Source: Pedobacter paludis (GTDB taxonomy: Bacteria; Bacteroidota; Bacteroidia; Sphingobacteriales; Sphingobacteriaceae). Taken from it: DNA of 64,000 nucleotides. The notes beneath the pieces were generated by a model. The model saw only the letters and a list, made by a program, of their open reading frames with translations, did no database searches and was not told the origin of the DNA. A program made the translations under genes and the position numbers. Below, in pieces: positions 52,013 through 62,603 of the stretch (within the stretch, counting starts at the first letter, position 1; each line of letters begins with the position of its first letter). The stretch lies in assembly GCF_003173575.1 (NCBI RefSeq), contig NZ_QGNY01000005.1:124001-188000 (forward strand), given 5' to 3'.

Positions 52013-53759
52013 CCTTATATATTTTTTCGATTACTTCGGTATTTTTTTCAGTAATTACTTTTCTCTTCAAACTTAATTTTGGCGTGAGTTCTCCCCCATC
52101 AATACTCCATTCTTTAGGCAACAGCGCAAATCTTTTAACCTGCTCCCATTTTCCAAAACCAACACTAGCCGCTTCAATTACTTCATTATACTTAGTTAAA
52201 ACCTGTTCGTTTTTTATAATTTCTTCGTTTGTGGTAAACGAAATGCCTTTTCGTCCAGCCCAGGTTTTAAGTGTTTCAAAATTAGGAACAATTAACGCCG
52301 ATGGAAATTTTCTATTTTCACCCAAAACCATAATCTGCTCAATAAAAATAGATTCCTTATATTTATTTTCAAGCATTTGTGGTGCAACATATTTTCCGCC
52401 AGCCGTTTTAAACATTTCCTTTTTACGATCTGTAATCCTTAAAAAGCGACCATCAACCAATTCCCCAATATCTCCTGTATGGAACCATCCATCTGCATCA
52501 ATGGCCTCATTAGTCAAATCTGGTCTATTGTAATAACCTTTCATTACCTGATGCCCACGGGTTAAAACTTCCCCATCTTGTGCAATTTTAACTTCAACAC
52601 CTTTTATCACTTCACCAACTGAGCCGAACATTGTTCCGCCGAAGTGGTTTACGGTGATTACTGGTGAAGTTTCGGTTAAGCCATAACCCTCAAAAACCGG
52701 CATACCAGCTGCCCAAAAAATTCGGGCTAATCTTGGATTTAATGCGGCTCCACCAGAAACAATCACAACAATTTCGCCACCCAAGGCTTCTTGCCATTTT
52801 TTGAAAACCAGTTTCCTTGCAATGCCCAATTTAAAATTATACCATGCACCGGCATCTGTGGTATATTTTTCTGCCAAGCCAACCGACCAAAAGAAAATCC
52901 CTTTTTTAATGCCCGTTAGAGACTTGCCTTTCTCCATTATCTTATCATAGACCTTTTCCAAGAGCCGAGGGACCGTTGAAAATGCATTTGGTTTAACATG
53001 TTGGATATCTGCAACAATAGTATCCATACTTTCGGCATAATAAACTGCAGTATGGTTAAACAGATATAAGTAAATAATCATTCGCTCGAAAATGTGCGAA
53101 AGTGGCAAAAAGCTTAAACCTTTATGTACACCTTCTGGCATTACAACTGCAGAATTAACAAAATTTGCCACCAAGTTATGATGGGTTAGCATTACACCTT
53201 TTGGGGTTCCGGTGGTACCTGAAGTATATATTAAGGTAAGAATATCTTCAGGTTCAATTTTATCACGATATTCATCCAGATTTATTTCGCTGCTTGCTTT
53301 TCCTTCATCTATCAGTGTATGCCAATGTTCTGCCCCTGCCGTTTCATCGAAACTATATATTTTAATTTTGGGATTTATGGCATCCACGCATGGTTTTACT
53401 TTTTTGTAGATTTCTTCATCCGCAACAAAAATTATAGAAATCTCTGCATCCTTTAAAATAAACTGAATATCGTGCTCGGCAAGTGTTGGATATAATGGAA
53501 TTTGATAAGCACCAATTTGATTGGCCGCAAAATCTGCAATATTCCATTCTGGTCTATTATGCGACATTACCGCAACTCGACCACCCTTGCCTATTCCTTG
53601 TTTTATTAATCCACGGCTTAGAAAATCTACCGCGGCACAGAAATCCTGTGTACTATAATTTATCCACTTTCCTTTAGCTTTACCGCTGATGAATGCTGCT
53701 TTAGGCTGCTCAAGGCTAAATTTTAAGAGATCGAAAACCCGTTTAATTTCTGTGGCCAT
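51984..53759 (-). CDS. Long-chain fatty-acid-CoA ligase (AMP-forming)
   Basis: The 591-residue enzyme activates fatty acids to acyl-CoA using ATP. The P-loop-like A3 motif is LIYTSGTTGTPKGVMLTH (near 180-197). GYGLTETSPVITV marks A5, GWFHTGDIGELVDG A7, and RITDRKKEMFKTAGGKYVAP the hinge and A8 region. It belongs to the FAA1/long-chain branch. The product would feed the beta-oxidation genes 5 kb downstream, though it is not in their operon. It is cotranscribed with ggt, which overlaps its 3' end. Confidence 0.93.
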   Translation of the reverse strand: MATEIKRVFDLLKFSLEQPKAAFISGKAKGKWINYSTQDFCAAVDFLSRGLIKQGIGKGGRVAVMSHNRPEWNIADFAANQIGAYQIPLYPTLAEHDIQFILKDAEISIIFVADEEIYKKVKPCVDAINPKIKIYSFDETAGAEHWHTLIDEGKASSEINLDEYRDKIEPEDILTLIYTSGTTGTPKGVMLTHHNLVANFVNSAVVMPEGVHKGLSFLPLSHIFERMIIYLYLFNHTAVYYAESMDTIVADIQHVKPNAFSTVPRLLEKVYDKIMEKGKSLTGIKKGIFFWSVGLAEKYTTDAGAWYNFKLGIARKLVFKKWQEALGGEIVVIVSGGAALNPRLARIFWAAGMPVFEGYGLTETSPVITVNHFGGTMFGSVGEVIKGVEVKIAQDGEVLTRGHQVMKGYYNRPDLTNEAIDADGWFHTGDIGELVDGRFLRITDRKKEMFKTAGGKYVAPQMLENKYKESIFIEQIMVLGENRKFPSALIVPNFETLKTWAGRKGISFTTNEEIIKNEQVLTKYNEVIEAASVGFGKWEQVKRFALLPKEWSIDGGELTPKLSLKRKVITEKNTEVIEKIYKDAENYKAPN

Positions 53760-54023
53760 ATAGTTTTTAATATTTGGTTAAGTTAAAAAAATCAAACATA
53801 AAGATGTAATTCATTATGCTTTTTTTGTAATTGATTATATGTTGTTTAGCTAAAATGAAATAGAATAAATTGAGCCAAACGATATTTTAAATAAACTTAG
53901 CAATTACAAAATTACTATGCAAGCATTGTTTTTATCTATCTGGATTTTTACCTAAAAAACATAAACGGCATAAAAGTTGTTTAGTTGCAAAACTTAATAA
54001 ATACATCTATTAATTTACAAATT

Positions 54024-54491
54024 ATGAAAAAATTACTCTTTACTATTTTTGGTTGTGTAGCATTGTTTGCGATGACTACAACAAATGTTAAAGCTCAAAA
54101 TTACAAAACAGGTTTAGGCTTGGGTATAGATTTTGGCGATGGAGCTACCTTAGTTGGCCCATCCATTAGACATCATTTTAGCAGAAATGCAGCTTTACAG
54201 GGAGAGGTTCTATTTGGCGGAAATTCTACAATTCTACAGGCTTTCTTACAATATAACGCTCCGATTCCAGGTGCAAAAGGACTTGATTGGTATGTAGGCG
54301 GTGGTCCATCGGTACAGCTTTATGATGGTGGATCGAGTTTTTATTTGGTACCAATGGTTGGTTTAGATTATAAATTTAGTGGAGCTCCTTTAGCATTGGC
54401 TTTAGATTGGAGACCAAGATTATACATTGGTAGTAACGATAGCGACTTTAATGCTGGAAGATTCGGCTTGGGCTTTAGATATACTTTCTAA
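54024..54491 (+). CDS. Small outer-membrane beta-barrel protein, hypothetical
   Basis: I start at the ATG at 54024 (MKKLLFTIFGCVALFAMTTT), giving 155 residues; an upstream in-frame start at 53985 adds 13 residues ahead of a good signal peptide. The mature part is a run of amphipathic beta strands with many Gly (GLGLGIDFGDGATLV, YVGGGPSVQLYDGG) and ends in Phe (GLGFRYTF), as outer-membrane barrels do. It is probably an eight-strand barrel of unknown role. A terminator follows directly. Confidence 0.8.
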   Translation: MKKLLFTIFGCVALFAMTTTNVKAQNYKTGLGLGIDFGDGATLVGPSIRHHFSRNAALQGEVLFGGNSTILQAFLQYNAPIPGAKGLDWYVGGGPSVQLYDGGSSFYLVPMVGLDYKFSGAPLALALDWRPRLYIGSNDSDFNAGRFGLGFRYTF

Positions 54492-54514
54492 GCTAAAAAC
54501 AAAACTTAAGTATA

Positions 54515-54548
54515 AATCCTGCGAGAATTTTCTCGTGGGATTTTTTAT
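54515..54548 (+). terminator. Terminator after the small barrel gene
   Basis: AATCCTGCGAGAA (54515-54527) pairs with TTCTCGTGGGATT (54530-54542) using two wobble pairs, and six T complete the site. Confidence 0.8.
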
Positions 54549-54895
54549 GTACAGGTTTTAATTGTCACCATTAAAAATAGCGCTTCGGAATTGCACTAAC
54601 GGAAAGCTTATACAAACCTAACGCTACCTAATGATGAATCTAAATAACAAACAGTTTAAGCTTTGGGATGTCAAACTGTTTTGCGCCAAAGTCAAATTAC
54701 ACTCTCAAGAAAAAAAACCCTGGCAATATTAGCTATCCAAAAACTAAGCCAATCCGTTTAGACAGTCTATTACAACATTATTATCGGTTTTTAATGCAAA
54801 ACTGGGTAATTGCGGTTAGCATAAAGCTTAACCATGCTGAAAATTCTCCCCAAAAAACCACAATAAAAATTTTCTTCAATTGGTATACCAATAAA
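54549..54895. other. Gene-free stretch, no feature seen
   Basis: This interval between two facing terminators has no convincing gene. The only frame of note (54668-54907) has no ribosome site or protein-like composition and runs into the minus-strand terminator. TTGGTATACCAA near 54880 is a 12-bp palindrome of unclear meaning. Confidence 0.5.
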
Positions 54896-54927
54896 AAAGT
54901 CCTGTGAGTTTTACCTCAGAGGACTTT
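54896..54927 (-). terminator. Terminator after the M61 peptidase gene
   Basis: On the minus strand AAAGTCCTCTGAG and CTCACAGGACTTT form a stem of 13 pairs with one mismatch, followed by six T. Confidence 0.85.
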
Positions 54928-54954
54928 ATATTACAAACAGAAAACCGATAAGGC

Positions 54955-56784
54955 TTATTTACCTGCCCATTTTTGAAATACAGCTTTTTGAGCCGCTGTT
55001 GCATTTTCGTTAATGGTGGCTTTTAAACGAACACTTGGGTTTTCTTTTAATGTTAATGATAATTCTTTGTCAATTCCATCACGTTTAATTTTTACTTTTA
55101 AAACTTCGCCAATGTTCTTTTTAGCCACAACTGGCAAAATATCTAATGAAAGCATCGGACTTCTTAATCTAAGGGTAGATAAAGCATCGTTAATCGACAC
55201 ATCATCCAATGATACAATTTCATCGTTAACGTTTAATCCATCTATCCAGGCTGCAGAATTTCTGGTAACAGAAGTAACCACTAAACCACTGTTGCTTAAC
55301 TGGCCACTTGCGCCCGTAACCGGTTTTCCTGGTGTTGCGTTTTCCGTAGAAACATCAACCCCAGCATAGCCGAAATATTTAACATATTCAGCATCATCTA
55401 CACCATTAACATATTTTGCCCAGAAATTGGTAAAACTAATTCCAGATATTTTCTCAACCATTGCCTTAAATTCTGCATCGGTATAACCGCGTTTTAAAGT
55501 TTTGCATTGTAAATACATGGCTTTCATAACATCATCTAAACTTTTAGCGCCTTTTGTAGCGTTAATAATTTCCAAATCCATCAAAATCCCAATCACCTCA
55601 CCCTTATTATAGTAGGAGATAGAGTTGTTTTTAGAGTTTTCATTTGGACGATAGCCGATAATCCAGGCATCGTAGCTAGACTCTGATGCAGATTGATACT
55701 TAGAGCCCGGGGTATTTAAAACCACAGCAATACCACCGGCTAAATCATTTACAAAAGTATTTGCATCGTTAAAGCCGGCTCTGTGCATGTATTTATTTTC
55801 ATAATATGAAGTAAAACCTTCTGCTACCCACAAATTAGTTGTATAATTTTCATTATCATAATCAAATGGGCCCAAAGCCACGGGGCGCAAACGTTTAACA
55901 TTCCAAAGGTGATGGTATTCATGTGCCACCAAACCTAAAAAGCCTTTATAACCAGCCTCAGTATTATAAGCTGTTCTTGTAGCACCTAAGGTTGTTGAGT
56001 TTAAATGTTCTAAGCCACCGCCACCACGTGCAAAATTGTGAACAATAAAAAGATAATATTTATTTGGATTTTCGCCATAAACTGCAGTTTCTTGTTCTAC
56101 AATTTTAGCCATATCTACTTTTAGTTTTTCCTTATCGTAGTTTCCACCACCGTACATGGCTACTTCATGGCGAACACCAGAAGCCATAAATTCGAACACA
56201 TCCTGATTGCCTACTTCTATAGGGCTATCATAAAGAATATCAAAATCAGTAGCCTTATATGTAAAGTTTTCGCCAGCTACCGGGGTTAAACCTGTAGAAA
56301 CTTTGCTCCATGTTTTAAATGGAATAATTTTAACCGTACTTGGTGATTTAATCATTCCATCTGGGTGCATAAAAATTCCTGTTGGAGATAAGAAAGCATG
56401 GGATTCATCAATGAACGGTGTACGTACTGAAATTTCAAATGCATAAACGCGGTAGTTAATCTGAATATTTGCCGCCTTTGCCGAGAAAATTCTCCAAGTA
56501 TTTTTTCTTACTTTTTCTACCCTAACGGCTTTGCCTGATGCGGTTGCTTTAAATTCTTCTACGCTTTTTTCAAACTCACGCACCAAATAAGAACCTGGTG
56601 TCCAAACTGGCATTTTTACATCTACATAATCTTTAACCAAACCAGAAATATTCATCTGAACTTCGGCATAATGTGCCTGTGGTTCTTTAAAGGAAACCTC
56701 GAAACCTATTTTTACCTGCGCCTTCGCTGCCATAATACACGTTAGTAATAAAACTAAACTTAAAATTGATTTTCTATTAAACAT
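54955..56784 (-). CDS. M61-family metallopeptidase with PDZ domain
   Basis: From the ATG at 56784 the protein has 609 residues with a signal peptide (to about 23, AAKAQ); starting at 56805 would add seven residues. The N-terminal beta domain (about 25-170) is followed by a gluzincin catalytic domain with zinc motif HEYHH at 288-292 and third ligand Glu322 (LWVAEGFTSYYE). A PDZ domain follows (about 470-580, GLVVTSVTRNSAAWIDGLNV). The family is known as glycyl aminopeptidase; here the enzyme is probably periplasmic and its substrate unknown. Confidence 0.92.
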   Translation of the reverse strand: MFNRKSILSLVLLLTCIMAAKAQVKIGFEVSFKEPQAHYAEVQMNISGLVKDYVDVKMPVWTPGSYLVREFEKSVEEFKATASGKAVRVEKVRKNTWRIFSAKAANIQINYRVYAFEISVRTPFIDESHAFLSPTGIFMHPDGMIKSPSTVKIIPFKTWSKVSTGLTPVAGENFTYKATDFDILYDSPIEVGNQDVFEFMASGVRHEVAMYGGGNYDKEKLKVDMAKIVEQETAVYGENPNKYYLFIVHNFARGGGGLEHLNSTTLGATRTAYNTEAGYKGFLGLVAHEYHHLWNVKRLRPVALGPFDYDNENYTTNLWVAEGFTSYYENKYMHRAGFNDANTFVNDLAGGIAVVLNTPGSKYQSASESSYDAWIIGYRPNENSKNNSISYYNKGEVIGILMDLEIINATKGAKSLDDVMKAMYLQCKTLKRGYTDAEFKAMVEKISGISFTNFWAKYVNGVDDAEYVKYFGYAGVDVSTENATPGKPVTGASGQLSNSGLVVTSVTRNSAAWIDGLNVNDEIVSLDDVSINDALSTLRLRSPMLSLDILPVVAKKNIGEVLKVKIKRDGIDKELSLTLKENPSVRLKATINENATAAQKAVFQKWAGK

Positions 56785-57056
56785 ATTGATGGTGTTTTGC
56801 AACAAATTTATAGTTTCTAACCATCCTTTAAAATTTAATTGATAATTGAACCTGAAATTTTACCTAATAGATTGTGAAAACTGGTTTTGCATAGCTTATT
56901 CAACATCTCCGAACTGCTGACTACCGACTTTAGAGATATTTAGTAACATCCTTAATACAACGAATTTAAGGTTAAAGTAATTGAATATTTTTACAGACTA
57001 ATTTTTGGAACATTTGCTTTATATTAATGTTCTGAAAAGTAATACACACACAATAC

Positions 57057-58154
57057 ATGAAGAAAAGGTATATCTTTTACATTATTTTGGCGCTAGGCTT
57101 AGCTTATTTAGTTTACTATCGCATTAGTGCAAACAAAAAAATAGAAGGAAAAGGCGGCGCAGGTGCCGGGCAAGGCAAAGGTGCAAAGGGAGGTAAAGAC
57201 GGAAAGTCTGCTCCATTGGTTGTGGATGGGATAATTGTAAAACCTGTTTCGTTTGATAACGACTTAGAAATTACAGGCGCTATTGACGCAAATGAATCTG
57301 TAGTGCTTAAAAGTGAAGTTTCTGGATTAGTTACCGGAATCTTTTTCAAAGAAGGCTCAACCGTATCGAAAGGAAGTGTTTTGGTAAAAGTTAACGACCT
57401 GGATATACAAGCTCAATTACAGGAAGCATTAACCAAACAGCGATTATCTGGAACCAATGAAAATAGAGCTAAACAGCTTCTGGCAAAAGGTGCGATCAGT
57501 CAGGAAGAATACGATACGTCTTTAGCAGATTTAAAATCTTTACAGGCGCAATCGCAATTAATTAGAGCCCAATTGGCAAAAACTACGATTCGTGCACCAT
57601 TTACCGGACGGGTAGGTTTGAGAAATATTTCAGCCGGAACATATTTAACTCCAGCTACTACGATAGCAAATTTAGTAAGCACAAACCCGATTAAAGTTAC
57701 CTTTTCGGTACCAGAAAAATATGCTGGCCAGATTAAAGTGAACTCGGAAATCAGCTTTACAACAGATGGTTCTTCTAAAGAAAATATTGGGAAGGTTTAT
57801 GCTATCGAGCCCGGAATTAATGCCACAACCAGAACCCTACAGATTAGGGCACTCGCATCAAACGCAGATAATGCCTTATTACCTGGCTCTTTCGCAAAAA
57901 TAAAATTAGCCTTAAACACTTTAAAAGATGCAATTCTAATTCCGAATGAGGCTGTTGTACCGGTTTTAAAAGGCAAAATTGTTTACATTCAAAAGAACGG
58001 AAAAGCACAAGAAGTTAAGGTAGAAGCTGGAACACGTACTGATGAAAACATTGTAATAACCTCTGGCTTAAAGGCTGGCGATACCGTTTTAACAACAGGA
58101 TCGATGGCATTGAAAAAAGACGCTCCGGTAAAAGTTCATTTGGTTAAACAATAA
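57057..58154 (+). CDS. RND efflux periplasmic adaptor
   Basis: The 365-residue protein has an N-terminal membrane anchor (residues 5-22), then a Gly/Lys-rich linker (about 27-50, GAGAGQGKGAKGGKDGK), a lipoyl-like barrel (ANESVVLKSEVSGLVTGIFF), a short helical hairpin (QLLAKGAISQEEYD), and the beta-barrel and membrane-proximal domains. It bridges the inner-membrane pump and the outer-membrane channel. The pump gene starts 2 nt after its stop, and the TolC gene follows. No regulator is adjacent. Confidence 0.92.
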   Translation: MKKRYIFYIILALGLAYLVYYRISANKKIEGKGGAGAGQGKGAKGGKDGKSAPLVVDGIIVKPVSFDNDLEITGAIDANESVVLKSEVSGLVTGIFFKEGSTVSKGSVLVKVNDLDIQAQLQEALTKQRLSGTNENRAKQLLAKGAISQEEYDTSLADLKSLQAQSQLIRAQLAKTTIRAPFTGRVGLRNISAGTYLTPATTIANLVSTNPIKVTFSVPEKYAGQIKVNSEISFTTDGSSKENIGKVYAIEPGINATTRTLQIRALASNADNALLPGSFAKIKLALNTLKDAILIPNEAVVPVLKGKIVYIQKNGKAQEVKVEAGTRTDENIVITSGLKAGDTVLTTGSMALKKDAPVKVHLVKQ

Positions 58155-58156
58155 GT

Positions 58157-61100
58157 ATGAGTATTTCGACCACCAGTATTAAAAGACCGGTTCTTGCTAT
58201 TGTTATGAACCTTTTGATTGTCCTTTTTGGGGTAATCGGTTATAACTTTTTGGGTGTCCGTGAGTATCCTTCTATAGATCCAACTGTTGTTTCTGTAAGA
58301 ACATCTTATCCAGGAGCGAACTCAGATATTATCGAATCGCAGATTACCGAACCTTTAGAAAAATCGATCAACTCCATTGATGGAATTCGCAACATTTCCT
58401 CTTCAAGTAATCAAGGTACCAGTAACATTACCATCGAATTTAATCTTGATAAAAACATTGAGGAAGCAGCAAATGATGTACGCGATAAGGTTTCGCAGGC
58501 AGCAAGAACGCTTCCTAAAGATATTGATGGTTTGCCAACGGTAAGTAAGGCAGATGCCAACTCTGATGCGATTTTATCAATGACCATCCAAAGCGATAAG
58601 AGAAACACGCTTGAGCTTAGTGACTTCGCCGAAAATGTAATTGCCGATCGGATTCAAACCATTCCGGGTGTTAGTAGTGTTCAAATTCAGGGGCAAAGAA
58701 AATATGCCATGCGGATTTGGATGGACCCAAATAAATTGAGTGCATATGGCTTAACATCTCAAGATATTGTTACCGCATTAGATAACGAAAACGTAGAGTT
58801 GCCCTCAGGGAAAATAACCGGAGCAACTACCGAGCTTACGGTAAAAACGCTTGGTAAACTCACCAACGAATCGCAGTTTAATAATTTGATTTTAAAAACC
58901 GACAGCAATCAGGTGATCAAATTAAAAGATGTTGGCTATGCAGTTTTAGGTCCAGAAAACGAAGAAACGATTTTACGCGAATCTGGCAGACCAATGGTTG
59001 CAGTAGCGATTATCCCTCAACCCGGAGCAAACTATCTTGATATTAGCAACGAATTTTATAAGCGTTTTGACAAATTAAAAGCAGATATCCCGCAGGATAT
59101 TAAACTTAAGGTTGCTTTGGATACCACCTTATTTATTAAGCGTTCGGTAACCGAAGTTGCAGAAACCATCGGCTTATCGCTAATTTTAGTAATCCTGATC
59201 ATCTATTTGTTTTTTAGAGATTGGGCAATCGCATTCCGACCTTTAATTGATATCCCTGTTTCCTTAATTTTTACATTCTTTATAATGTATGCTTTTGGAT
59301 TCTCGATAAACGTATTGAGTTTGCTTGCAATTGTACTGGCTACAGGTTTAGTGGTAGATGACGGGATTGTTGTAACAGAAAACATCTTTAAGAAAGTAGA
59401 AGAAGGAATGTCGCCTTTTGAGGCCGCAATTAAAGGTTCTAATGAAATCTTTTTCGCTGTGATATCGATTTCGATTACACTTGCCGCCGTATTTCTTCCC
59501 GTTATATTTTTACAGGGCTTTGTTGGACGACTTTTTAGGGAATTCGGGGTTGTAATTGGTGCGGCCGTATTGGTATCGGCCTTTGTATCGCTTACGTTAA
59601 CGCCAATGCTTAACGCATATTTAATGAAAAAAGGCGGGCATAAACCTTCGAAATTTTACAACTGGACTGAGCCTTATTTTATTAAGCTGAACGATGGTTA
59701 TGAAACCAATCTTAATAAGTTCTTAGATAGAAGATGGTTATCCATTCCAATTATTTTGGTTTGTATGGGATTGATTTTTCTTTTCTGGAAAATTCTCCCT
59801 AAAGAAACGGCCCCTTATGATGATAGAAGTGCAATTAACATAAATGTAACGACACCGGAGGGTGCTTCATTTGCTTATACGGATAAGTTTATCATGAAAC
59901 TGAATCAGTTGGTGATTGATTCCGTACCAGAAAAAAATGTAAACATTACCATTACATCTCCGGGTTTTGGTGGATCGGGATCGGTAAATTCTGGTTTTTT
60001 ACGCATGGGTTTGGTAGATCCTGAAGATCGGGATAGAACGCAGCAGCAAATTGCAGATCAGTTAACCAAAATCACAAAAAAATATACCGAAGGCAAAACG
60101 ATTATAAATCAGCAACCGACAATTTCTGTTGGCCGTAGAGGTGGCTTACCCATCAGTTATATTATTCAGGCTCAGAATTTTGAAAAATTAAGAGAGAAGG
60201 TGCCGTTGTTTATGGATGAGGTTTCTAAAGATCCAACCTTTACAACTTCTGATGTAAATCTTAAATTTAACAAGCCAGAAATTAATTTAACGATTGATCG
60301 CGATAAGGCTAAAAACCTTGGCGTTTCCATCGCCGCGATTGCACAAACTCTAAATCTTGGTTTAAGCGGACAGCGTTTTTCTTATTTCTTTATGAATGGA
60401 AAACAGTATCAGGTTATCGGCCAATTCGATCGTGGCGACCGTAAAGATCCTTTAGATTTAAGTTCAGTTTATGTTCGAAATGATAGTGGCGAATTGGTTC
60501 AGTTGGATAATCTGGTTACAGCGAAAGAAGAAAGCAGTCCGCCACAATTGTACAGAAATAATCGTTTTATCGCAGCAACAGTTTCTGCAGGTTTAGCTCC
60601 GGGCAAAAGTATTGGCGAAGGAATTGATGCAATGGATGCAATAGCCAAAAAGGTTTTGGACGAGAGTTTTTCTACAGATTTAAGTGGAGAATCTAGAGAT
60701 TTTAAAGAAAGTTCTTCCAATACATTTTTCGCCTTTGGTTTAGCGCTTTTGTTGGTTTATTTAATTTTGTCGGCCCAGTTCGAAAGTTTTAAAGATCCAA
60801 TTATTATTATTTTAACCGTTCCAATGGCGGTTGCCGGAGCATTTTTATCGCTCTGGTTATGTGGCCAAAGCTGGAATATCTTCAGTCAGATTGGTACGAT
60901 TATGTTAATCGGTCTGGTAACCAAGAACGGAATTTTAATTGTAGAATTTGCCAACCAGCTAAAAGAGAAAGGTGTTCCAATTCCAGAAGCTATCCGCGAA
61001 GCGGCAGTTTCTCGTTTACGTCCAATTTTAATGACCAGTTTGGCCATTGCAATTGGTGCATTGCCTATTGCCCTAGCTTTGGGTGCAGCTGCAAAAAGTA

Positions 61101-61267
61101 GAATGAGTATGGGAACCGTTATTGTAGGGGGAACATTATTTTCATTGATTTTAACGCTTTTTGTAATCCCGGCGATTTATTCCTACTGGGCAAAACCTTA
61201 CAAACCAAACAAGGATTTAAAAGAGGCAGAACGTTTTGAACACGAAGCATTAGAAGGATCAAAATAG
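58157..61267 (+). CDS. RND efflux pump, HAE1 type
   Basis: The 1036-residue inner-membrane pump has 12 helices and two large periplasmic loops. Helix 4 carries the proton-relay pair LATGLVVDDGIVVTENIF. SIKRPVLAIVMNLLIVLFGV marks helix 1 and GLVTKNGILIVEFANQLKEK helix 10-11, as in AcrB/MexB-type proteins. It exports hydrophobic compounds by proton antiport. The substrate cannot be deduced. It is central in a complete three-gene operon. Confidence 0.95.
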   Translation: MSISTTSIKRPVLAIVMNLLIVLFGVIGYNFLGVREYPSIDPTVVSVRTSYPGANSDIIESQITEPLEKSINSIDGIRNISSSSNQGTSNITIEFNLDKNIEEAANDVRDKVSQAARTLPKDIDGLPTVSKADANSDAILSMTIQSDKRNTLELSDFAENVIADRIQTIPGVSSVQIQGQRKYAMRIWMDPNKLSAYGLTSQDIVTALDNENVELPSGKITGATTELTVKTLGKLTNESQFNNLILKTDSNQVIKLKDVGYAVLGPENEETILRESGRPMVAVAIIPQPGANYLDISNEFYKRFDKLKADIPQDIKLKVALDTTLFIKRSVTEVAETIGLSLILVILIIYLFFRDWAIAFRPLIDIPVSLIFTFFIMYAFGFSINVLSLLAIVLATGLVVDDGIVVTENIFKKVEEGMSPFEAAIKGSNEIFFAVISISITLAAVFLPVIFLQGFVGRLFREFGVVIGAAVLVSAFVSLTLTPMLNAYLMKKGGHKPSKFYNWTEPYFIKLNDGYETNLNKFLDRRWLSIPIILVCMGLIFLFWKILPKETAPYDDRSAININVTTPEGASFAYTDKFIMKLNQLVIDSVPEKNVNITITSPGFGGSGSVNSGFLRMGLVDPEDRDRTQQQIADQLTKITKKYTEGKTIINQQPTISVGRRGGLPISYIIQAQNFEKLREKVPLFMDEVSKDPTFTTSDVNLKFNKPEINLTIDRDKAKNLGVSIAAIAQTLNLGLSGQRFSYFFMNGKQYQVIGQFDRGDRKDPLDLSSVYVRNDSGELVQLDNLVTAKEESSPPQLYRNNRFIAATVSAGLAPGKSIGEGIDAMDAIAKKVLDESFSTDLSGESRDFKESSSNTFFAFGLALLLVYLILSAQFESFKDPIIIILTVPMAVAGAFLSLWLCGQSWNIFSQIGTIMLIGLVTKNGILIVEFANQLKEKGVPIPEAIREAAVSRLRPILMTSLAIAIGALPIALALGAAAKSRMSMGTVIVGGTLFSLILTLFVIPAIYSYWAKPYKPNKDLKEAERFEHEALEGSK

Positions 61268-61272
61268 ATAAC

Positions 61273-62586
61273 ATGAGCAGAAGATTAAATCTTTTTATAC
61301 TATTACTGAGTTTAAGTTCGCTTTCGGCTTTTGCCCAAGAACAGCTCAGTTTGCAGGAAGCAATAACCATTGCCCTTCAAAATAATTACGACATTAAAAT
61401 AAGTAAGAACAACATTGATATTGCAAAAAATAATGCAACCATCGGCAATGCAGGTATGTTACCAAATGTTGCGGCCAGTTATACTAATGGCGGAAGCATT
61501 CAAAATACCAGGCAAACACCAGTAACCGGAGAAGACCGTGTAATTAAGGGCGCAAAAAGTACAAATAACAGTTTGGGTGCCGATTTAAACTGGACAATTT
61601 TTGATGGTTTTACCATGTTTGCCAATTACGACAGATTAAAGGAGTTACAAAAGCAAGGCGAATTAAACTCACGTTTAACCATTTTAACCACAGTTTCCGA
61701 TGTAATTACGGCTTATTATGATGTGGTGAGGCAACAACAACTTGTAATTGCCGCAGATAGTGCTATGGATGTTTCTGTTTTGAGAACACAAATTGCAAAA
61801 ACAAAGCTGGAGTTAGGTAGAGGCTCTAAACTTGATGTATTAACCGCTCAGGTAGATTATAATACTGATACATCAAACTATCTTCAAACCAAAAATGCCT
61901 TACAAGTTGCGAAAGTACGCCTGAACCAATTAATGGTTAGAGAAATTAGCACCGACTTTACTGTAGTTAATGCTATAGGGGTTGACGGAAGTTTAGTTTA
62001 CAGCCAGCTTGCAGAAATTGCCGAGAAGCAAAACCCGAATGTTCAAAATGCTTTTATCAATCAGAGAATTGCATCGCTAACGTTAAAATCAATTCGTGGA
62101 GCACGATATCCAGCCGTTAGCTTAAATTCAGGCTACAGCAGGGCAAACAGTACAAGTCCGACGGGGTTTAACCAAAAGTTTGCCGCCAATGGTTTTACTT
62201 ATGGCGTAACGGCAAGTTTAAATATTTTTAATGGTTTTTTACAAAGGCAACAGGAACGAAATGCTAAAATAGATATAGACAATTCGTTGCTAAACTTAAA
62301 CAAAACCAAGCTAGATGTGAATGCGCAGCTACTTTCTGCGTATCAAAACTACAGTACGTATTTAGATTTGGTTAAACTTGAACAGAAAAATGTGGATATA
62401 GCAAAAGAAAACCTGGATATTACACTTGCAAAATACCGTTTGGGCAGTATTGCCCCATTAGAATTGAGAGAAGCACAAAGAAATGCAATAGATGCGCAGA
62501 ATCGTTTCATAGAAATGCAATATCAAGCCAAATTAGCAGAAACAACGCTGAAAGAAATCAGCGGAAATATAAATTTAACCAATTAA
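61273..62586 (+). CDS. TolC-family outer membrane efflux protein
   Basis: The 437-residue protein has a signal peptide (to about 22, SAFAQ) and the two-fold repeat of TolC proteins: LSQQEAI-like start LSLQEAITIALQNNYDIKIS, and a second repeat with ISL-like INQRIASLTLKSIRGARYP. Long alpha-helical barrel segments and GVTASLNIFNGFLQRQQERN are typical. It forms the outer-membrane channel of the pump encoded just upstream (5-nt gap). Confidence 0.93.
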   Translation: MSRRLNLFILLLSLSSLSAFAQEQLSLQEAITIALQNNYDIKISKNNIDIAKNNATIGNAGMLPNVAASYTNGGSIQNTRQTPVTGEDRVIKGAKSTNNSLGADLNWTIFDGFTMFANYDRLKELQKQGELNSRLTILTTVSDVITAYYDVVRQQQLVIAADSAMDVSVLRTQIAKTKLELGRGSKLDVLTAQVDYNTDTSNYLQTKNALQVAKVRLNQLMVREISTDFTVVNAIGVDGSLVYSQLAEIAEKQNPNVQNAFINQRIASLTLKSIRGARYPAVSLNSGYSRANSTSPTGFNQKFAANGFTYGVTASLNIFNGFLQRQQERNAKIDIDNSLLNLNKTKLDVNAQLLSAYQNYSTYLDLVKLEQKNVDIAKENLDITLAKYRLGSIAPLELREAQRNAIDAQNRFIEMQYQAKLAETTLKEISGNINLTN

Positions 62587-62603
62587 TTTTTATATTTATT
62601 CTT

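Noticed and set aside
52084..52533. A 149-residue antisense frame within the acyl-CoA ligase gene
   Set aside because: It is a shadow of a strongly conserved gene on the other strand and shows no family motif.
54668..54907. A 79-residue reading frame on the plus strand
   Set aside because: It lies between two facing terminators, runs into the minus-strand one, and shows no recognisable motif or composition bias.
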